64,000 bases of DNA from Neoceratodus forsteri (taxonomy: Eukaryota; Chordata; Ceratodontiformes; Ceratodontidae): assembly GCA_016271365.2 (NCBI GenBank), contig CM057449.1, positions 1,566,574,501 through 1,566,638,500 of the forward strand. The letters are read 5' to 3'. The position numbers and the translations under genes were made by a program. The notes beneath the pieces are model-generated. The model worked only from the letters and a program-made list of their open reading frames with translations, was not told the origin of the DNA and did no database searches. Below are positions 10,991 through 22,242 of the stretch, piece after piece (the first letter of the stretch is position 1; each line of letters opens with the position of its first letter).

Positions 10991-13499
10991 ACCCTACAAT
11001 GCTCCTTCATCCTGGTCCTGGTCCAGACTGCAGCTGTGGGACCTGGGGCTGGAATGGACACAGTCATTTCTTCTGTGGGCTTGTTCAGCATCCTTCTCAT
11101 CATGACTAGTGTGCCACCACCTCTTCTTGCTCAACCAACCCCTGGACTACCTTCAGGGTTGGGAAGCCCACAGCAAGGAGTTTGCTCACTTTCAAGGAAC
11201 TATCAAAGCTGCACAAAATGCAAAACTGCTTTTCCTCTGGGAGCACGAACTTTTGGGATACTCCACGGTACTCCCCTGTCACCTGCCCCCCTGTCCCACT
11301 AGATCACAGCTGCGACTGGGAGGTATTAATCCTGAAGATCAGAAGCCACACTGGGGAAAGAAACACAATAAAATAGAAGGTAAAGTGGGGCCGACCCACT
11401 GGTGCAGTGGAAGTACTTCCATCTGTGGCACCGATGACCAGGGTACAGGAGTGGACCTCGAACATTGGAGGGTCACCTGGGGAAGGGGGAGGAGGCTGAG
11501 CATCCCAAAGACTGCTTGTTCTCTCCAGGGAGGCAAGGAACTTGGTACCTGGTGCCAACCCCTAGTGTTGGCAGGGAGGTGCGGCAGTCAGGGACCATAC
11601 TGGGACCTGTCAAGGAGACCAGAGGACCTCTGCACATTGGTTGTGGGAGTGCATCTGATCATGTATCAAGGTCATTGGATGACTCAGATAGTGGGAAACA
11701 GGGATGTACAAGAGAAAACCCCTCAGCATGAGCCCCATGATACATGTGCCAGGACCTAGCCAATATGGGGTGGATTTCCTTCCCTCGGCAGCATCCGAGG
11801 ACCAAAAATGTGAGCATAAAAAAATAAAGAAGACAAAGTGAAAGACTACAAAAGTAGCCATATATGTAGTTTCTCTGTCCCCATGACTACTGAAAAGAGG
11901 GGTCAGAGGACACACAACCTGGCTGGTAATGTTTGGTGTTCCTGTGTTTACCTCTGCAAAACAGCTAAATTGGTACATCCTGTCCCTGTGAAACTATCAG
12001 TTTGGAGTTCTAGCTCAGCTGTGCAAAACAGCATGATTGCAAGCTTGCTCAGGGCTTCTATGCATACTTCTCACAGGAACTGATAGCCACTGAGAGCCAG
12101 GGGTTTGGCATAATGAACAATGCATGATATGCTAGCCACTGATAATTGATCTCTGGATTTCTGCACAAGGGAGAAACATGTGAATAGAGCAGATTTGTCT
12201 GGGAGATACAAGAAGAAAGAGCTGTGAGAAAAGTCAGCAGTCAGCTACATAGTTTGAAGAAAGCTGTTTAAAGAATATTTGCAAAAAGATTTCTATTTTC
12301 TATGAGAACAACATCAAAGCTCCTGCCTTGGGCTTTGTGAGCTATCCACACTTGTTCTGACAGAGCGTATAATTCACAAGAGGCCCTGATTGAATGCATA
12401 CTCCTTGGAGCTGGATGAAGACAAGGCCCTTGTTGGCAGAAGAGGAAACTGGAAAGTAGCATGGCCCACACTCCTCACTACCCAGAAACATGTTGAGTGC
12501 GCCGCACCTGTTCCATTGCCTGCATGTGCAACCCAGAGGAAGACCATCCCAACAGTCACAGCCTGCAGAGTGTGCTAAGGTTGTGAATAGTTGGTCAGTA
12601 CCCCTCCAATTATTCTGCTAGTCTGAAACTGATAAGAGTAACAGTTGGATATTTCTGCACAATTATTATTCTAAGTCCATTTATAGAACTGCAACAACTA
12701 GAAGCACTAGCATTTCTGTTGAATAAATTTGTTTGGGATTCCCAACCACCAGCTTTCAATCAGTACCACGCCATGGTCCAATATCAGGCCTGCAACTGCC
12801 CACAGTGTGCACACAATTAATGAACTGCATTGGGAGCTCCTAGCTGACCATGGGATAGTGGTGCACCAGTAGCGAGAAACAATAAATACAGAAGGTGTTA
12901 ACATCTTGGGAGTGATCTCAGAACTGTCTTACTGAATTTAGTCCATGTCATTCCCCCATCCAGAGCTTGTTCCCGTCCCCTTAAAAAATATCCCTTGTGT
13001 TTAAATTGCAATTTATGGTATTTCTCATAGAGTCTAAATTGGGGGTAGTGTATAATCATAAAGGTTCTCTGTAATGAGGGTGGAGGTTTCATTCATTTCC
13101 TGTGAGGCAGTCCTCTGGAAGCCATCTGTCAAAAAAATCTCCACAGGTGGAGGCTCTGCAACATTTTTGTTTTACTACCACTACCAACTGAGTCAAGGTG
13201 CCATTCACTCAAAGGCCTTATAAATGTGCCCAGATATTATCACACAAAGATAGTCTCACACCTTGTGGGTGGGGATGGCTACAGTAGTTGTTTGTGTAAA
13301 TATTTACTCAAAACCATGTTATATTATAGTGTGTTTTATATTGTCTTTGTTCTTTTAATGTATGGGTCATTGCTGGTACTGTGCTATATGTAATGGCACC
13401 CTGAGCCTGAGGGAATGGGCACCACAAAGAAATAAAATCTGCTTCTACTACTAAAAGCTGAGCTGCAACATCTTGTTTCAAGGGAGGCCATGCTTCTGT
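10991..13499. other. Intergenic region without recognised element
   Basis: The longest frame, 11109-11759 plus (216 aa), has no recognisable domain, signal peptide or repeat and sits in a locally stop-poor, GC-richer patch where all frames are long. I see no splice structure or element ends. The rest (12.1-13.5 kb) is AT-rich and featureless to me. Confidence 0.3.
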
Positions 13500-13650
13500 C
13501 CACTTCTGTAGCTAGGTGGATTGGAACACTAAGAGATTAAGTGACTTGCCCAGGTCACACACTGAGTAATTGGCTTCAGTGTGGTTTGAACCTGTGATCT
13601 CCCAGTTCCAAGCTGATGATCTAAGCATGTGATTGCACTGCCTCTTAAGG
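13500..13650 (-). mobile_element. tRNA-derived CORE-SINE, antisense
   Basis: The minus strand shows a B-box-like CAGGTTCAAACC, then the MIR-type core TGTGTGACCTGGGCAAGTC and CTTAATCTC. The tRNA-related head lies near 13630-13650. It is the same general class as the SINE at 3345-3545 but with a different head. Confidence 0.7.
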
Positions 13651-14541
13651 GAACCACAAGCTGTAAGACAGGTGATCTCCCAATAAGAGCAAGTGAGTGT
13701 GTTGCACCGTTTGTCTACAGCAATGCCACAATTTCCTTGTTTCCATGACTCCTGGTCACAGTGTACATCTGACATGGATTTTGCCTCATCAGCTTACTTG
13801 AGGGGGACCCACTGAAAGTGAAACTTAATGATGCTTTGTCCAGGGGCTTACTTTGGATGGATGCCTATTTTACATGAGCATGTTTAAGTGCTGAGGCACA
13901 TGCAAAGCAAGTGTTTATTTATTTATTTGAAATATTGGATTTACAGCCTTTGAGCCAGATGGCTCATTTACAAAGGTACCTCGTCACATGGAGGACAGAA
14001 AAAACAGACAGGGTACAGTTACAAAGGAATAGCCATCATGTATAGGTTACAGACATTGTTTACAAACACTATATACAGTTTTGGATACAGATATTTACAT
14101 AAGCACAGCAGAAAAACATTGTTAAAACAAGAGAGCATCTGTTACAGTATAATCCATCATATTCATGGGCCAGAGGTGGATTAGACATTGTTGTAAGAGG
14201 TTGCAGTCCATAATGGACTTTGTCAGAGGTTTGGATCATAGTGGGCAAGAAGGCGCAGGCTAGTTGCAGTTACAGGAGCGGACATTGAGGAGGTGGTTGC
14301 GGAGAGTGACTTTGAAAGGGACAATCTTGGGTGTGCTTGTGATGGTGGCTGGGAATGCACTAAACCAAACAGGGGCCCTATAGCGGAAGGATCTCTGGGC
14401 AAGGGAGGTTTTTACCCTGGGTATTGCCAGTATAGCTTTATCTGAGTTGTGGGTGGAGATAGAGGGGGTGGCAAGTTGGAGAGAGGCAGTTACTGCAGGA
14501 GGGGAGTGACCGAGCAGAGTTTTCTTGATCAGTAGGCAGGT

Positions 14542-15636
14542 CTAGTAGTGGAGTCTTTCATCGAGGTTGAGGAGATTGGCAGTGGAATAGAGGGAGCAGG
14601 TGTGGGTGAGCCTAGGGGCACCAGTTAAGAGGCTGCAGGCCTTGTTGAGGGAGATCTGAATTTTCTGGAGTGTGGAATTATCTGCTGCCCCATACACAGG
14701 GAGCCCATAGTCCTCTAGGGACAGTATTGGGGAAATAATGACAAGCCTAAGGGCATCAGGAGGGAGGCAGTCCCTGTGCCAATAAAGGATTACAATCCGA
14801 GTGTTAGTGGCAGCCGCTAGGGTGTTTATGTGGTTATGGAATGTAAGGGCAGAGTCGAGGGTAAGCCCAAGATATTTGTAGATGGATACCTGTTCAAGGG
14901 GGTGCTGGGTGCTGGTGAGGATGAGGACAGTTGCACTTTTTGCTGTGTTTTGGTGGTGGGAGAAAATCATTGATTTAATCTTTTTTAGGTTTATGACCAG
15001 TCTACAGTCCTTGAACCATGTTTCGGCCTGGAAGAAGGCATGTTGGAGGGAGTCCTGGAGGAGAGTAGGTTTATGATGCGAGGCATAGAGCACTGCATCA
15101 TCTGCATACAGTAGGATTTTTTCGGAGCAGGCCTTTGGCAAGGAGTTTAGGTAGAGGGTGAAAAGAAGTGGACCCAGGATGGAGCCCTGGGGAACCCTGG
15201 AGTGAACAGGTAGTGTGTCAGATAGGGTCCTGTTTATTTTGATGCATTGGGACCGGGTGGAGAGGTAACTGGCACACCATGCCAGGGGGTCTGTGGAGAA
15301 GCCAAGTTGGCAGAGGGAGTCAAGAAGGATGGGATGGCAGACTGTGTCAAAGGCCTTGGAAAGGTCTATGAACACAGCTTCAGCAATGTTACCAGAGTCT
15401 AGGGAGAAGTGTAGGAAGTTGGTGAATTCTAGGAGGGCTGTGGTAGTGCTATGGCCTGAATGGAAGCCATGCTGCTCTGGGCATAATATGTCATACTTGG
15501 CTAGGTATTCAGTGAGCTGTGTGGCAACCACTTTTTCTAAAGCTTTGGGGGGGAATGGAGATGGGTCAATAGTTATTGGGGGAGGATTTGTCACCACTTT
15601 TATGAATGGGGGTAATGATGGCTGTCTTCCAGGCAC
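14542..15636 (-). pseudogene. LINE ORF2, reverse transcriptase segment
   Basis: A 364-aa uninterrupted frame with the RT palm of a non-LTR retrotransposon: HGFHSGHSTTTALLEF (residues about 56-71), FIDLSKAFD (89-97; catalytic Asp 91), VPQGSILGPLLF (148-159), LLYADD (175-180; catalytic Asps 179 and 180) and YKYLGLTLD further on. The C-terminus ends with APRLTHTCSLYSTANLLNLD. The enzyme would copy the element RNA at a nicked target. The catalytic core is intact here, but upstream frames are shifted, so the whole polyprotein is broken. Frame-complementing ORFs on the plus strand (for example 15293-15673) are shadows. Confidence 0.85.
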
Positions 15637-15756
15637 TGGGGAATTGCCCCAGGCAGAGGGATTTGCTGAGTAGGTCTGTTAGAGGGACTAGGAACTCATC
15701 GAGGACTAGTCGAAGGAGCCTAGCATCTAGGGGCTCATTGCTAGGGTTATTGTTGT

Positions 15757-16436
15757 TTAGCGCTTTTTGCAGGTATGGACGGGCTTCATGGGTAGATATT
15801 TTGTGTAGGAGGAAACGAGGGTGCTGCAGGGTTGGGGTTGGGATTCAGGGACATGGTCAAAGAAACAACTGGGGAGAACAGTGCTGAGATCCGTGAAGGT
15901 GGTGTTTAGAAAGTTTGCTATGGTAAGTGGGTCAGTGGAAACGGTGCCATCTATGGAGAGCTGGGAGGGAGGTGGGGAGCGTGATATCCCATTAAGTTCT
16001 TTGATATTACTCCAGAAGGTCCATGCAGACCCCAAGTGGTGGTGAGAGTAGATTGCTAGTGGTCTGCTTTGGTTTTGCGGATGGCTCGAGTGTATCCATT
16101 GCTTGCGGCATTAAAGGATTATCTGTCAGCCAGCCTGCCAGACTCTGTAGCTTTGTGCTAGAGATTTTCCCTTTCCCTCAGCTTTTGGAGTAGGGAGGGG
16201 GTGATCCATGGTGCATTTTATCTTTTGGTGCAGTGTTTGGTGAGTGGAGCATAGAGATCACAGGCCTTGGTGAAGGCCTGCGGGAACAGATCAAGTGCAA
16301 TGTCAATGCTGGGGGCTATATTAATGGGGAACCAGTCCATTTGGATGAGAAGTTGTTTAAGTTTTTTTAACCCCTTGGGCAGAGATGCCTTCAGAAGGTG
16401 GTTTGGGCTATGGGTTTGGGGGTGGAGGAGGTCCAT
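15757..16436 (-). pseudogene. LINE ORF2 linker between endonuclease and RT
   Basis: Two frames (16218-16436, 72 aa; 15757-16035, 92 aa) cover the region between the endonuclease and RT domains. The second contains WSNIKELNGIS and TIANFLNTTFTDLS. The latter is the same block as DIANALNAHFSNLS in the related LINE at 35.8 kb, which confirms the order. Frameshifts separate the pieces near 16040-16220. Confidence 0.7.
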
Positions 16437-17353
16437 AGTAATAGGATGGGCAAGTGATCGCTTAGGGAGTTGGGAAGGACTTTTGTATCCTGGATTTTGT
16501 GGGGGCAGTTAGAGATAATGATATCAAGGAGGGTGGTGGTACCAGTAGTAGGATGAAGTCTAGTAGGTTGGGTGACTAGTTGGATCATGTCAAGGGCAGA
16601 GAAGGAGTCCTTCATCGGTGCAGCCGAGGGGCCAAGCCAGTTAACATTTAAGTCCCCTACTTGTGTCTGTTCAGCTTTGTGCGGGAGGGTAGAGAGGTAA
16701 TCAGTGAGGGATGTGATGGCTGGCTTTTGGTTCTTAAGGGGTATGTAGGAGACTGTGAGGTATAGTGGGCCCCTGGAGGGGTCCGGGGTGATTTTTAGGG
16801 TGAGTGCTTGTGCTCCGTTTTTGAGTTTGGAGGGTGGGAGCATGTGGCCAATAATGTTATCTCTGATGTATATCGCACAGCCGCACCCATGTTTTCCCAC
16901 CCTGTCTTCCTGGTATAGGGTGTATCCAAGGAGTGAGACAAAGGTGTCAGGAGTAGATTTAGAGAACCAGGTCTCAACTAGTGCAATGATGTCTGGTTGG
17001 TGAAGGGTGGCCCAACATTGGAGCGCTGCAGACTTTTTCATCAGGCTGCGGATGTTCAAAGAGGCAATGTGGAGTCCAGAGGACCTGGTAGGTGGACTGG
17101 GGAAGGGGGCAGGGCCTGGATTAGGGTGGATATTACCAGAGAGGAGTAGTAGAATGACCAAGGTTCTAAACATAGGGTGGCAGCTAGTTAACGTTTTGGG
17201 AGTACATTGAGAGAAGGGGGAGGCTATAGTGGAGCAGGGAATGGGCAGGGTTTGGAGGGTTGGGAAGACACAGAGGGGGTGGAGCCAGAGGGAAACGGTG
17301 GGGTTGGGAGGGCAGCGAGGAGGTGGATGCAGGGGTCCAGGGTGCGATGACAA
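16391..17353 (-). pseudogene. LINE ORF2 N-terminal apurinic-type endonuclease with a 2A-like motif
   Basis: A 320-aa frame. Residues 61-73 form a hydrophobic run, followed by NIHPNPGP at 74-81, which resembles the C-terminal core of 2A peptides. The endonuclease follows with the expected residues: Asn100 (SLNIRS), Glu127 (VETW), Asp234 and Asn236 (GDLN), Asp299-His300 (SDH). All are those needed for target nicking in this family. It is cut off from the RT part by a frameshift. Upstream residues overlap a shifted 118-aa frame (17184-17540) that probably is the true N-terminal extension. Confidence 0.85.
17111..17134 (-). other. 2A-like NIHPNPGP motif
   Basis: The minus strand of these 24 bases encodes N-I-H-P-N-P-G-P, directly upstream of the endonuclease and after a Leu/Ile-rich run. 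Canonical 2A ends D-V/I-E-x-N-P-G-P, where the ribosome skips the last Gly-Pro bond. Here Asp is Asn and Glu is His, so activity is doubtful. Confidence 0.6.
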
Positions 17354-17583
17354 GGTGGGGGAGTAGGGTAATTCTGAAGATATACGGAGATGCAGTCCAC
17401 AAAGGGCATGGGGTGCGGTCTGGCTGGTGGGAGGTGAACCCCAGGGTGGTTATGAAGATGAGGCACATAAAGAGCAAGTGAACAGACATGGTGCCTTTGG
17501 GAGCCTTGGAGGCAGAACAAAGTAGTTGGGGGGGAGCCAAAAAGCTTTAATAGCATTAAAGCAAACCAATAGAAATTAGCTTG

Positions 17584-18056
17584 ACTTGTAGGTGCAGTGG
17601 CAGAGCTGCTGATTTTGATGACAAAAGGTACAGGGTTTGAGGCCTGCAGTTAGACAAAAGAAAATTATTTTAGCAGACTATGGAGTCAGAAATTTTGAGA
17701 GCTTTAAAAACTGAGAATGAATTATCCTGCTTTGTTGGCTTAGTGGTAAAACTGCTGATGGTGGTGACAATAATACAGGGTTTGAGACCTGCAGTGGGAC
17801 AGAAAAAAAATTATTTCAACAGACTATGGAGTCAGAAGTTTTGAGAGCCTTAAAAAGAGATTAAATTAGCCTGATTTGTTGGCTTAGTGGTAGAGTTGCT
17901 GACTCTGATGACAAGGATACAGGGTTTAAGACCTGCAGTGAGACAGAAGATAAGTATTTTTGCTTGAGTATGGAGACAAAAGGCTTAATGTTGGCTTAGT
18001 TGTAGGGCTGCTGACATTGGAGTCAGGGGTACAGGGTTTGAGACCTGCAGGGATAA
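17584..18056 (+). repeat. Tandem array of four tRNA-like (A-box/B-box) units
   Basis: Four units start near 17584, 17734, 17879 and 17991. Each has an A-box-like TGGCTTAGTGGTAGA (variants), a 25-30-bp spacer and a B-box-like GGGTTTGAGACCTGC, followed by a tail with 'gactatggagtcagaa' or 'gtatggagacaaaa'. The spacing is 150, 145 and 112 bp. They look like heads of a tRNA-derived SINE repeated in tandem. None folds as a convincing intact tRNA by eye. Confidence 0.7.
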
Positions 18057-19530
18057 TAGTGGGAGAGGGGAGAGATTAGGAGATAAGACAGAGTGGTGAA
18101 AGGAAGGTGGCAAACAGGGACTAGGAGGGAACTGTAGTGACTCCTAGCTGTAAATAGAAAGTGGATGAGGAGTGGATGGAGTGTTACCAGCAAGGCAGTG
18201 CAGCAACCACTAGTGGTCAGAGAGTATAAGCTGCAAATGGGAAAGTGGACACTTAGTTCTGGAAGATGAGATCATGTGACATGTCACATGACCTAACTGC
18301 AGCAATAAAGGTAGAGCCGAGCTTGGGTGGGACAGTCAGTGTGCAGCACTCTCCACAAGTAAGCTTAAAGGAGAGAGGCTTAACCTCTTAAAGCACCCTG
18401 GTGTGAGCTCTTCTGCCTGCAGTGATTCTGGGAGGGGATTCTGAGGCCTATATGGGAAGGCAAACAAAGGCATTACATTAGTATGTGACAGGGTCTTATT
18501 ACACATGCGCCAACTGTTGGGACATAGTCGGGACACAGCTGGCTAGTGTGCATGTGCAAGAATTCAGCCTGAAATGGTGAACAGATCCCAGAATCTCTAA
18601 ACAGGTAAGCAGACTAAAATACAGTACTACAGGCTATAAGACACAGTAATAACAGTGTTTGCAGGCATCAGAATAGTAGTCGCTAACAGCAGAAAGCAGT
18701 ACAGAACTGTTGTTTGTTGGTTTGCCCCCTTCTAAATTTACTCCCCTGAGTTCCAGATTTTAACAACACTATCTCCGTCAATGCTGGACTTTCAAAGTTG
18801 GTGCTGCTGGAGGAGAAGAACCTTCTAGGCATGGTACCAGTGAGTGACACACTAAGATGAATAAGAGGGTTACAGTGCAATCTGCTGTCTGTCTACATCT
18901 ACTGTATATTATTCTTCAATGCCTATGGGCTCTGCTTTGCTTTGCTTTTCTTTCCTTCCTTCCTTCCTAGTATTTTGCCAGGAAAGGCATTCTGAGCTGG
19001 TAACTACCCATTTTCAGATGTGTTCTAGGGTAAGGGGAACTGGAAGTAGCAGCACAGAAAATACAGTAGTATAAGGTGCAAGTTCTAGTTAAATGCAGGG
19101 TTTTAAATAATTGATTAGCAGTTTTTTTCTTGGTACAATGCTAACCATACAGAAAGCATTTATATAGGTTTTCTAGAAGTGTTATGTTTGTTAAACACAT
19201 TGAGGCAAGTGCTATGCATTTTCACAATGTTTTAGAACTTTTGTGAGCAAAACGCTAATCAATTTTTAGAGTTAAATAAATCCCTGAAATGTATGCATAA
19301 TAATACCACCTGTGATTAAATTCTGCAAACTGTGGGCTCAGAATGTGAGATTGTGTTGAATTGTGTCTGCATGAAGCATAAAAACTTGCATCGTGATCAG
19401 TTTTTGAACCTCATTTTTATTAATAGTGCAGTTTTCCTTTGTTAATGTATGCAGTCTAGTTGTTACACCTGATATACAGTATGTCCGGCAAGATGTTTTG
19501 TCCTATTGCCTCATAATACTTTCTTGAATT
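18057..19530. other. Intergenic; possible LTR-like block at 18240-18540
   Basis: At 18270-18360 there is a purine-rich segment with 'gcaataaaggtagagcc' and downstream 'cctatatggg', vaguely like an LTR promoter and polyadenylation region. No terminal dinucleotide pair, primer-binding site or second copy was found. The rest is AT-rich with a TTCC run. Confidence 0.25.
18950..18969. repeat. (TTCC)n microsatellite
   Basis: Five TTCC units following a TTTGC-rich stretch. Confidence 0.9.
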
Positions 19531-19545
19531 GAAAATGCATTTAAC
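19531..19545. repeat. Target-site duplication, left (L1-type insertion)
   Basis: GAAAATGCATTTAAC; identical to 22228-22242. Confidence 0.9.
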
Positions 19546-19559
19546 TGCTTTCTTCCTAC

Positions 19560-20153
19560 TTGACTGAAACTCACCTACCCCATCTGTCAGAGTTTCTGAG
19601 TAGGAAGTTGATAGCCCCTATCACTACCGCAGAAATCATGGGAGTGATTCAAGGACTTCCTTCTGATAAAACACCAGGAATGGATGGTTTTACATCCAAT
19701 TTTTATGTGTTTCAAGGAGTTAGTAGCTCCACATCTTCTTTCCCTTTTTCAGAGCATCTTATCTGGTGTTCATGTTGATCCCACTCTCTTTGAGGCACTT
19801 ATTGTACTATTGCTGAAAACAAGCAAAATCTTAGAATGTGTAAAAATGTAAAAAGCTATAGACCTATATCATTGTTGAATCAGGATATCAAAATTTTAAC
19901 CAAAATTTTGGCAGACAGGGTTGGTTTAGTTCTCCCTGACCTCATAGGTCCACATCAGGTGGGTTTCATGAGGGACAGGTCGTCTGCAGACCACCTTCAT
20001 TCTCTTGCACATGTCTTCTCGGCCTCCAGGGATGCTCCCTTTCCTGTGGCGTTGGTTTCCCTGGATGCCGAGAAGGCTTTTGATAGAGTGAACTGGAACT
20101 TTTTGCTTCAAACCCTAAAGGCCTTCGGCTTTCCCCAACAATTTCGGAACTGA
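19560..20153 (+). pseudogene. L1-type ORF2, RT fingers and palm motif A
   Basis: Frames 19560-19778 (72 aa) and 19836-20153 (105 aa). The first holds PSDKTPGMDGFTSNFYVFQ, the L1-type RT start. The second holds SYRPISLLNQDIKILTKIL, the GPHQVGFMRDRS block and LVSLDAEKAFDRVNW, with the motif A Asp in SLDAEKAFD. A frameshift near 19790 and a TGA at about 20151 break the frame. Confidence 0.85.
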
Positions 20154-20354
20154 GTGAAGGCTCTTTATCAGAACCCCACTGCTAAGATTTCGAGAAATGG
20201 GGCATTTTCTGAGTCTTTTACTTTACATTCAGGTACAAGGCAGGGATGTCCCCTTTCCCCCTTGTAATTTAATATTTACCTGAAACCATTAATTCACAGA
20301 CTAAACTTACGTCTGGAAGTTCGGGGGATTACCATTTCTGGTTTTGAGCTTAAG

Positions 20355-20894
20355 GTGGCTGCTTATGCAGATGACCTGCTGCTACAGTTATCCCATCCAG
20401 AGACCTCTATTCCTGCTATGTTGGACATAATTGAGCAATTCAGTAAATTATTGAATTATAAGTTGAACTTTGGAAAGTCTACCGTATTCTCCCTAAACCA
20501 CAGAGCTTTTAAGAACAATATTACGGCCTTCGGTTTGTTGTGGTCCAGGGACTCATTGAGGTACCTGGGTGTTGAACTAACCAGAAATACACAACTTACC
20601 TTTAATAAAAACTTGGGAACAATATTAATAATGGTATCCCAGGATTTAACTCGTTGGTCGACCCTTCCCATTTCTTTCTGGGGGAGAATAAGTTTGAGTA
20701 AGATGAATATTCTTCCGAGGTTACTATACCCCCTTCAATTACTTAACATTTTCGTACCCAGGAATTGGTTCAAAAGGGCTCAAAGCTTAATAATGGATTT
20801 TATCTGGGCTAAAAAGAAGCCGAGATCAGCTTACCATAAGCTAGTGGCATCTAAAGATAAGGGAGGCTTACGATTACCACTCCTTAGTCTGTAA
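20355..20894 (+). pseudogene. L1-type ORF2, YADD box and thumb
   Basis: A 179-aa frame opening with AAYADDLLL (YADD at residues 4-7, both catalytic Asps present), then LNYKLNFGKSTVFS, RYLGVELTRN and the L1-type SFWGRISLSKMNILPRLLY block. It ends at a stop after GGLRLPLLSL. The palm block with the QG(C/D)PLSP motif lies just upstream (about 20230-20260) in the same strand but is separated by stops. Confidence 0.88.
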
Positions 20895-21392
20895 TACTGG
20901 GCTTGAAGTGTTGCCAAATACCTTAAGTGGTTGGATTCTGAGACTTCCACATATGTCCCAGCCTGGCTCCAAATAGAGCGGGAACTGATCTGATCTGCTA
21001 AGTTAGCCCCTTCTACTCTACTGTTTCTTAACTCATCTTCCCTTCCAAATAGACTAAAAGAGACCACAATTGCAACATCTCTCAGAGTTCACTCACAGTT
21101 GTGTGGATTTTTAAAATACAAGCATTGTTCAGATGTGTCAAAATCGATTTGGAACTCCCCTACTTTCAAAATAGACAGTAAGATGTTACCCCCTTCGTGG
21201 CTACCCAAGTTTCGGGAAGGTAAGCTACAGTATCTTCGTTCCTAAAGGAGGATGGAACTTGGTTATCTATAGAGGGTTTCATGTCAAAATTTAGATTGCA
21301 AAAGACAATATTTCAAAGTCTTACAGCTCAGACATCTCCTTATCAAGAAATTTGAAGGTGGTCTCCCTTTAGTTTCCAAACTCTCCTTTCAA

Positions 21393-22046
21393 TTGAATCT
21401 GGGTCCTTTAGCTCATTCCCCTAAAGCAATTTCCAAACTATATAATGCCCTATATGACTGGCACTTCCCTAACCCGTTTGGACCTACAGAATTTTGGGCT
21501 GCCTCTTTCCCGCACTGGGACAGGGATTGGTTGGCTATATGGAGGAATTCTCATTGTTTTGTCACACAAGATAGTCTGCGCTTAAAGCAGTTTAACATCC
21601 TGCATAATCTTTACCATTCTCCTCAGAAACTGGCCAAATGGGGTGTGTTAAGCTCTAATAAATGTGTGAGGTGCTTGCAGGTGGAAGGCTCGTTGTTTCA
21701 TATTTTCTGGGAATGTCCCAAGTTAACCTCCCTATGGGAGAGTATTAAACGCAAGACCAACCCCCTGCTTGGGTTAGCTGACCTATTTACCCCAGAGATC
21801 TGTTTGCTGGGGGACTATTCAGAGATAGCTGTTAAGAAATGGAAGTATCACATTGCCTTGATCTCTATATCCGTTAAAAAATTGGTACTCAAATATTGGA
21901 AAAGTTCGGATGCTGTCTCTTATTCTGAATGGCTTAACGAGTTGCTAGCCAACCTCCGAGTGGAGAGGATCATTTTGAGTCTTAATGACAATAATTCTAA
22001 ATATGAGAGGATTTGGGCCCCGTTACACACTTTGTATTCTATTTAG
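21393..22046 (+). pseudogene. L1-type ORF2 C-terminal zinc-knuckle domain
   Basis: A 217-aa frame, the best preserved part of the element. It contains FNILHNLYHSPQKLAKWG and a Cys91-Cys94-His103-Cys108 knuckle (CVRC, then FHIFWECP), as in Tx1/L1 proteins. The natural C-terminus is YERIWAPLHTLYSI followed by TAG and about 170 bp of 3' UTR. Confidence 0.88.
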
Positions 22047-22227
22047 ACCTTTTTCACATACTTGGAATTTCCAGATTGATGAACCTTCTGTCTGTGCAGG
22101 GGGTGGGGATATATCTGGGGGGAGGGGGATGGGATCAATTATCTAATTACTGTATATATGGCTCTGTTATCATGATCCTGTCCACTGATTTGTAGAAAAA
22201 TCAATAAACGTTATATTAAAAAAAAAA

Positions 22228-22242
22228 GAAAATGCATTTAAC
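22228..22242. repeat. Target-site duplication, right (L1-type insertion)
   Basis: GAAAATGCATTTAAC, directly after the A-run; identical to 19531-19545. Confidence 0.9.

Larger units (their letters stand above)
13911..17560 (-). mobile_element. Near full-length CR1/L2-lineage LINE (antisense)
   Basis: A 3.65-kb element read right to left: a 5' region and N-terminal frame (17184-17540), apurinic-type endonuclease (16391-17353), linker (15757-16436), RT (14542-15636), a 3' UTR of about 600 bp, and an (AAAT)n tail (13911-13929 on the plus strand as T-rich). Endonuclease and RT motifs are intact, but frames are joined by at least three frameshifts. A possible short target duplication AAAGCAA occurs at both ends (about 13904-13910 and 17557-17563) but is too short to rely on. 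Clade is uncertain (CR1, L2 or Rex1-like). Confidence 0.85.
19546..22227 (+). mobile_element. Tx1/L1-type LINE, 5'-truncated, with poly(A)
   Basis: A 2.68-kb element between perfect 15-bp target duplications. It begins inside the RT fingers region (PSDKTPGMDGFTSNFY), runs through the palm, thumb and C-terminal zinc-knuckle, and ends with a short 3' UTR containing AATAAA-like 'caataaac' and an A-run at 22218-22227. The poly(A) tail and the CX2CX8HX4C knuckle set it apart from the CR1/L2 elements nearby. Several in-frame stops and shifts inactivate it, yet the target duplication is perfect. Confidence 0.92.

Noticed and set aside
11109..11759. 216-aa plus-strand ORF
   Set aside because: No recognisable domain, no initiation context or splice structure, and all six frames are unusually open here. 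I treat it as chance.
17584..18056. Functional tRNA genes
   Set aside because: A- and B-box-like motifs are present, but by eye the acceptor stems do not pair and there is no poly-T terminator at the right spacing.
18240..18540. Possible LTR with polyadenylation and TATA-like motifs
   Set aside because: No TG...CA ends, second copy, primer-binding site or gag/pol nearby; the evidence is too weak for a feature of its own.
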